This document shows, piece after piece, positions 59,764-64,000 of a stretch of DNA of 64,000 bases. Both the position numbers and the translations under genes were made by a program. Numbering within the stretch: the first letter of the stretch is position 1; every line of letters begins with the position of its first letter. Source of the stretch: Novosphingobium pentaromativorans US6-1 (GTDB lineage Bacteria; Pseudomonadota; Alphaproteobacteria; Sphingomonadales; Sphingomonadaceae); the NCBI RefSeq assembly GCF_000767465.1, contig NZ_CP009291.1:3328501-3392500 (forward strand), written 5' to 3'. The notes under the pieces were generated by a model, which had not been told where the DNA came from, did not search any database, and worked only from the letters and a program-made list of their open reading frames with translations.

Positions 59764-60263
59764 GCTACGCGACTATGGACCACGCCAGATGGGTGGAGTC
59801 CAACAACCACTATGCCAACCTCGCCGGGAAGAACCGGAAACGTTACAAGCCAGCTCCGGAGAAGCTCACCCAGTTCCAGGCTAAGGTGATCGACATCTGC
59901 GGCATGGTCGGCGGCGGGATCTACAATGCCCCGATCAATTGGGAGCGCGTTAATTGGGGCGCGCCAGGCTCGAACGGTCACCATTCCGGAATGTTTGTGC
60001 CGTGGCGTGATGGCCGCATGGCGACGTTCGATAGCGGCGCCCTGACGATGCTCGTCATGCTCGCACACGAGGCGCGCATCCGTGTCGAAATTCGCGCGAA
60101 GGCGTGGGGCCACATGGAGCTCTCGTTCTTTCAACGCGGCCATGACGGTGGAATTGCCGGAAGACATCCCAACATCGACGAGGCAATTGCGAGCTTTCGC
60201 CGTTACCTGCCTGAGGATCACCGCATCCGATACCAGATGCCAGCCGATGAGGTGGCAGCATGA
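59760..60263 (+). CDS. Early phage protein of unknown function
   Basis: 167 residues, alpha-beta, with GALTMLVMLAHEARIRVEI and a terminal ADEVAA. Conserved type of phage protein; function unknown. Confidence 0.7.
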   Translation: MSYATMDHARWVESNNHYANLAGKNRKRYKPAPEKLTQFQAKVIDICGMVGGGIYNAPINWERVNWGAPGSNGHHSGMFVPWRDGRMATFDSGALTMLVMLAHEARIRVEIRAKAWGHMELSFFQRGHDGGIAGRHPNIDEAIASFRRYLPEDHRIRYQMPADEVAA

Positions 60264-60484
60264 GCGAGACCAAGCCTTCATTCTTCATCGTCTGGAATCC
60301 TGAAGGCACGCGCCCACCGACGCACAGGCACCCCACCGATTGGCAGGCTAAGGCCGAGGCATCACGCCTTGCGCTCGAAAATCCCTTGCAGGAATTCTTC
60401 GTCATGGAAGCGCGGCTCGTCGCCCGCGTGCGACAGCCTGTCGAGATCGAGGAATTTGAACCAGCCGACGAGGTGCCGTTCTGA
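60260..60484 (+). CDS. Early phage protein of unknown function
   Basis: 74 residues. SFFIVWNPEGTRPPTHRHPT is like short phage proteins seen before DUF4031 genes. Ends ADEVPF; next gene begins at its stop (TGATG). Confidence 0.65.
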   Translation: MSETKPSFFIVWNPEGTRPPTHRHPTDWQAKAEASRLALENPLQEFFVMEARLVARVRQPVEIEEFEPADEVPF

Positions 60485-60855
60485 TGACCGTCTACGTCGA
60501 CGACACCCGCCTGCGCCTCGGCAACATGATTATGTGTCATATGTGGTCGGAGAGCCTCGACGAGTTGCTCGCGATGGCTGACCGCATCGGTGTCCAGCGC
60601 AAGTGGATTCAGGGCCACCCGACGCTCTCGCACGGGAAGCACCGCAATGTGGCCTGGGTCCACTTCGACATCTCCCTGAGCAAGAAGGAGAAGGCCCTGC
60701 GCTACGGCGCGGTGCTCACCGATCGCTACGGTCCGGTCGAGTACACCGCGCGCCTCGACGCGAACTCCGACGATCCGAAGCGCCGGCGCAAGGGAAAGAA
60801 GATGCTCGCAGCGGTCGAGCAGGCGCGGGAACGCCGCGCGAGGGAGGCAGCATGA
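60484..60855 (+). CDS. DUF4031 family phage protein
   Basis: 123 residues. The start TVYVDDTRLRLGNMIMCHMWSE and the WVHFDISLSKKEKALRYGA segment define DUF4031. Function unknown. ATGA overlap to the next gene. Confidence 0.85.
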   Translation: MTVYVDDTRLRLGNMIMCHMWSESLDELLAMADRIGVQRKWIQGHPTLSHGKHRNVAWVHFDISLSKKEKALRYGAVLTDRYGPVEYTARLDANSDDPKRRRKGKKMLAAVEQARERRAREAA

Positions 60856-61226
60856 GCTACGAGTTTCTCGGCGAGCGCCTGCTCCGCGCCGTCCGCAAGC
60901 CGCACCGCTGCGAAGCCTGCGGGACGATGATCCATGCGCGCCAGCCGGCTGTGTACTGCTCGACCATCCAGGATGGTGACTTCTTCGGTTGGTACTCGCA
61001 CCCGGAGTGCAGGGTGGCGGAAACCGATTGGAACAAACGGCGTGGTCCTTGGGGAAATGGGTCCTGGTGCGACGAGGATTACTGCTGGCTGTTCCAGGCC
61101 GTTGACGGAGAGCCCATCGAGCAAGCGTGGATGGTGGCAAATCACCCGATTGCCGCCGGTCGACTTCGCTTGTCGATCGAGGGCTGTTCCAGGGCGGAGA
61201 GCGGCCACTGGAGGTGGGCAGCATGA
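60852..61226 (+). CDS. Zinc-finger-like phage protein
   Basis: 124 residues. HRCEACGTMIHARQPAVYCS and HPEC give a likely four-ligand metal site. Function unknown; may bind nucleic acid or protein. Confidence 0.75.
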   Translation: MSYEFLGERLLRAVRKPHRCEACGTMIHARQPAVYCSTIQDGDFFGWYSHPECRVAETDWNKRRGPWGNGSWCDEDYCWLFQAVDGEPIEQAWMVANHPIAAGRLRLSIEGCSRAESGHWRWAA

Positions 61227-62092
61227 GCGACCACGGATGGAAGCACGACGAACTAGCCGCAGATCTGGCGCAGTACCTCCGCAACGATAAGCGGATGGTC
61301 TGGACTGACATGCAACTCGGCCCCAGCGGTTCGCCTCGCCCCGACGTCTACACACTTGAACGGTCCTACAGCAAACCGCTCCCGACTGCCTACGAATGTA
61401 AGATCAGCCGCTCTGATCTGCGTTCCGATACCACGTCGGGCAAGTGGCAGAAGTATCTGCAATTCGCGGGTGCCGTCATCTTTGCCGTCCCCGAGGGACT
61501 TTGCACACCAGCCGATATCCCGACCGGCTGCGGCTTGATAGTGCGCAAGGACAAGGTGTGGCGGAACATCCGGAAGGCCACACGCCAGCCGGTCACGCTA
61601 CCGATGGATGCATGCATGAAGCTCCTGATCGATGGTGTTCATAGGTCGGTTGAGCGGACAATCCCAAAGCCGCGCGAGATCAAGCTGTGGGTGGAGCACG
61701 AAGCCGTCCGCAAGAAGTTCGGTGCCGCCGTGGCGAAGGCAGCTCGCGACCTCACTGCCGCGCAAACTGAGGCGACCAACTACGAGGCACAGCGCCGGGC
61801 CATGTGGCAACGGATCGATCTCGAAGCCGAGGCGAGGAAGAAATCCCACATCGAGCTCGCCAAGCGCGAGGCCGCTGAGTACGAGATCGCCAAGCGCGAC
61901 CTTTTGGCGTGGCTAGGACTGGAAGAGCCCGCGAGCGTCTATGGCATCCGCCGCCGCATCGCTGAATTGCAGGCAGAATGCCGCGCCGATGTGCGTGTCG
62001 AAAAGGTCGAGAATGCCCTAACCCGCGCACTGCATTCCGCTCAGCAGGCAGCAAAGACCCTTGAGGCCCTCACTCAGGAGAAGGCCGCATGA
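61223..62092 (+). CDS. MmcB-like PD-(D/E)XK nuclease with coiled-coil tail
   Basis: 289 residues. An early RPDVY (D) followed by AYECKISRSDL (E-x-K) is the PD-(D/E)XK catalytic pattern, as in MmcB/DUF nuclease proteins. The C-terminal half is a long coiled coil. It probably acts in phage DNA processing. ATGA-coupled to the next gene. Confidence 0.82.
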   Translation: MSDHGWKHDELAADLAQYLRNDKRMVWTDMQLGPSGSPRPDVYTLERSYSKPLPTAYECKISRSDLRSDTTSGKWQKYLQFAGAVIFAVPEGLCTPADIPTGCGLIVRKDKVWRNIRKATRQPVTLPMDACMKLLIDGVHRSVERTIPKPREIKLWVEHEAVRKKFGAAVAKAARDLTAAQTEATNYEAQRRAMWQRIDLEAEARKKSHIELAKREAAEYEIAKRDLLAWLGLEEPASVYGIRRRIAELQAECRADVRVEKVENALTRALHSAQQAAKTLEALTQEKAA

Positions 62093-62370
62093 CCGCCCAT
62101 AGCATCGCGCAGAAGTACCGCCGGGCGCTTCGCAATGGTACCGGCGCATCTTTCACCCTCGACCAGTTGCAGGAGCTCGCCGGCTACGGCGTGCTCGAAA
62201 TGATCTCCCGGATTGAAGCGAACGAACTATGTCCCGTGACACCAGCCCCTATATCGTCGGCGACTACTGGCTCGATTTCCGCCGCGACGGCAAGGCCGAG
62301 GGCATCTGGCAAATCGCCACCCCCCGCGGACGGACGGTCGTTTATCGCAGCACTCGCAAGAGAACATTAG
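62089..62370 (+). CDS. Small protein before integrase, possible excisionase
   Basis: 93 residues. The first 50 (FTLDQLQELAGYGVLEMISRIEANEL) are a plausible helical domain. The rest overlaps the integrase by 142 bp and is low-complexity, so the working protein may be shorter. Excisionase is a guess from position. Confidence 0.5.
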   Translation: MTAHSIAQKYRRALRNGTGASFTLDQLQELAGYGVLEMISRIEANELCPVTPAPISSATTGSISAATARPRASGKSPPPADGRSFIAALAREH

Positions 62371-63491
62371 ACGCAGCGAAGGCCGTCCTCGATGCTCACG
62401 TTGCCGAGATCAAGGCGCTCAGCACCCGGCAGGCACCGACGGACGCGGGAGTCGCGCCGATTCTCATCACCTACTGGAAGGAGAAGGGGCGCAAGGCGGT
62501 CAACAATGACCAGACCAGCCGCTCCCTGCGCACCTTCCTCGCCTTCCTCCTGCAGGACCAGGCGGGCGTGAATGCCGTCGTGACCGATCTGACCCCAGCG
62601 CTGTTCGAGCGCTTCCGCGAATGGCGTATGGGCCCGCATGCCTTCGATCTGGAGTGGTTCGGCGAGACGTTCGACTACCGCAGTGAGACGGGCGTCGCCG
62701 GGGCGACCGTGCAGCGGAACATCAACGACGTGCGCGCCGCGGTCCACTATGCGGCCGACAACATGCGCATCACTCACGCGCCGCGCATTCCCGATCTGGG
62801 CGAAGAGTATAAGTCGCCGCCGCGCGAGCGCGTGCTGACGATCGAGGAGATGGCGCGGATCGGCTGGTACGCCAGCCACAATCTCGACCTGTTCCGATTC
62901 GTCGCGCTCCAGTTCGCCACGGCCGTGCGTCCACAGGCTGCACTCAAGTTCGATCCCCGGACCCAGTTCAACGAGCGGTTCGGTTTTATCGACCTGCAGC
63001 CCGAGGCATCGAAGCAGACGAAGAAGCGCAACGCTGTCCTGCCTGCGATCAAGCCGCTGCGCGCGGTCCTGCGCAAGTGGAAGAGGGAAGGCGGCGCGAC
63101 GGCTGGCAGCCGCAAGACGGCCTGGCGCATCATGCGCCGCACGCTCGGCCTATCCGCCGACGTGCACCCCAAGACGATCCGGCACACGATCGCGACCATG
63201 CTCTACGAGGACGAATCGGTGCCGGAGCGCGAAGTGGTGGAAATGCTTGGCCATGACGGCAAGCTGGCGCGCACGACCAAGATATATGCGAAGTACCGCC
63301 CCGAGCGGATGCGCAATGTCGTGCGAGCGCTGACCACGATCTGGCGCGCTGTCCACCGTGAGGCGAAGGCTTTTAGTGCTGACCATTTGCTGACCACCGA
63401 GGGTCAGGGGGGTCGGAATGTTGTGGTGAAGAGATCCGCTGCAAGCGAGGACCTGAGCCATCCAATGGATGGTGGGCGCGACAGGGATTGA
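62229..63491 (+). CDS. int: Tyrosine-type phage integrase
   Basis: 420 residues. Arm-binding and core-binding domains are followed by the catalytic set: R234 (TAVRPQ), K in SKQTKKR, R318 (PKTIRHT, where a Lys stands in for the first His of HxxR), H342 (MLGH) and Tyr353 (KIYAKY). ATG 62229 begins SRDTSPYIVGDYWLDF, a common start in this group. The stop codon and last ten residues lie inside the att core. Confidence 0.95.
   Translation: MSRDTSPYIVGDYWLDFRRDGKAEGIWQIATPRGRTVVYRSTRKRTLDAAKAVLDAHVAEIKALSTRQAPTDAGVAPILITYWKEKGRKAVNNDQTSRSLRTFLAFLLQDQAGVNAVVTDLTPALFERFREWRMGPHAFDLEWFGETFDYRSETGVAGATVQRNINDVRAAVHYAADNMRITHAPRIPDLGEEYKSPPRERVLTIEEMARIGWYASHNLDLFRFVALQFATAVRPQAALKFDPRTQFNERFGFIDLQPEASKQTKKRNAVLPAIKPLRAVLRKWKREGGATAGSRKTAWRIMRRTLGLSADVHPKTIRHTIATMLYEDESVPEREVVEMLGHDGKLARTTKIYAKYRPERMRNVVRALTTIWRAVHREAKAFSADHLLTTEGQGGRNVVVKRSAASEDLSHPMDGGRDRD
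63377..63397 (+). repeat. Candidate integrase arm-type site, right
   Basis: The second copy of the 21-bp double GCTGACCA element, 60 bp inside attR and within the integrase gene. Confidence 0.6.
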
Positions 63492-63520
63492 ACCTGTGAC
63501 CCCACCCGTGTGAAGGGTGT
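63458..63520. repeat. attR core repeat
   Basis: 63 bp identical to attL (19505-19567). Here it is joined to the 5' half of tRNA-Val, so the full tRNA is kept. Confidence 0.95.
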
Positions 63521-63544
63521 GCTCTACCGCTGAGCTACGCGCCC
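63470..63544 (-). tRNA. tRNA-Val(CAC), integration site
   Basis: 75 nt with an encoded CCA end. Acceptor GGGCGCG pairs with CGCGCCC; anticodon loop TTCACAC with anticodon CAC; T loop TTCAATC. The 3' half comes from the phage but the sequence is intact, so function is preserved. Confidence 0.97.
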
Positions 63545-63622
63545 GCTTCCAGTTGCGGAAGCGCGCCCCTAGACAACTCCGCGCGAATTGACAAGCGTCC
63601 ATTGCCGACTAAAGCGCGGAGC

Positions 63623-63907
63623 ATGACCGAAGAGACCAATTCCGGCCCTGACGTGCCGCCCGATCACATTGCCATCAACCCGAAGAGCGAGTTCTTCGAT
63701 GCCGAAAAGCTGCGCCGCGGCATCGGCATCCGCTTCAAGGGCACCGTGCGCAACAATGTCGAGGAATACTGCATTTCCGAAGGCTGGGTGCGCGTGCAGG
63801 CAGGCAAGACGCTCGACCGTCGCGGCAATCCGCTGACGATCAAGCTGAATGGCCCGGTCGAAGCATGGTACGAGGATCTCGGCGAAGACGCGCCGGTCGC
63901 CAAGTAG
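63623..63907 (+). CDS. DUF3297 family protein
   Basis: 94 residues from ATG 63623, just after GCGGAG; a TTG at 63602 would add seven residues. The pattern IAINPKSEFFDAEKLRRGIGIRF, NNVEEYCISEGWVRV and GNPLTIKLNG is DUF3297. Function unknown. First host gene after the prophage. Confidence 0.92.
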   Translation: MTEETNSGPDVPPDHIAINPKSEFFDAEKLRRGIGIRFKGTVRNNVEEYCISEGWVRVQAGKTLDRRGNPLTIKLNGPVEAWYEDLGEDAPVAK

Positions 63908-64000
63908 GCGCTCTTCGCAAGGCAGAGTTTCGGGGGCGGTTCCGCGATCCCGCACAGGACCGGCCCCTTTCGGGTAAACTCAGTAGTTTCCGGCGATGAT

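Larger units (their letters stand above)
19505..63520. mobile_element. Temperate podovirus prophage in tRNA-Val(CAC)
   Basis: About 44 kb bounded by identical 63-bp direct repeats. Integrase is next to the right end, and there is a divergent repressor/cro switch with repeated operators. All modules appear intact: replication, terminase, portal, capsid, tail, internal virion proteins and lysis. The capsid set resembles Bordetella phage BPP-1 and the tail and internal proteins resemble T7. No transposase or broken core gene was seen, so it may be inducible. Confidence 0.95.

Noticed and set aside
63920..64000. Terminator after the DUF3297 gene
   Set aside because: A partial GC-rich inverted repeat is visible but has mismatches and only a short T-run, so it is not called.

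Overview
The window comes from a high-GC alphaproteobacterium, most likely a Sphingomonadales member close to Novosphingobium or Sphingobium. That placement rests on recognised proteins (an NDUFA12-like complex I subunit, DUF2155 and DUF3297 proteins), on the serS-surE-nlpD order and on codon use. It is an inference, because no 16S gene is present.

Positions 1-19500 are host chromosome: a partial DUF192 protein, a glycine-zipper protein, an NDUFA12-like protein, a DUF2155 lipoprotein whose gene overlaps aat tail to tail by 208 bp, tRNA-Trp, a polytopic membrane protein, secE-nusG, a MarR-GNAT pair and two acyltransferase-3 paralogues lying between nusG and rplK-rplA, a UbiC-like lipoprotein, a CinA-type protein, a tandem pair of predicted small RNAs, rimO, a potassium channel, nlpD-surE-serS and a DUF2892 protein.

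Positions 19505-63520 are a complete-looking prophage of about 44 kb. It sits in the 3' half of a tRNA-Val(CAC) gene and is bounded by identical 63-bp direct repeats. Left-end genes on the + strand include a DHH phosphoesterase. A long minus-strand block, read from about 53.7 kb down to 22.4 kb, runs Cro-like regulator, replication (HNH/HTH protein, DnaA domain IV protein, RusA, initiator with internal iterons), terminase, portal, scaffold, capsid, tail tube, internal virion proteins, a 2091-residue polyvalent protein, tail fibre, and lysis (endolysin, holin-like protein, Rz/Rz1). The capsid module matches the Bordetella phage BPP-1 type (Bbp16/17/19-like) and the tail module is T7-like, so this is a temperate podovirus. 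A Tad2-like (DUF2829) anti-Thoeris gene lies between portal and terminase.

The switch lies at 53682-53776. The repressor and a membrane protein are read on the + strand. Five operators of the form TCACA-N3-TGTGA cover the cro/repressor intergenic region and a second + strand promoter at 54.57 kb. That promoter should drive a tightly overlapping early operon (54668-62092) of small proteins with an MT-A70 methyltransferase, an HNH protein, a PD-(D/E)XK nuclease, DUF4031 and DUF6884 proteins, ending at the integrase. Host sequence resumes with tRNA-Val and a DUF3297 gene.
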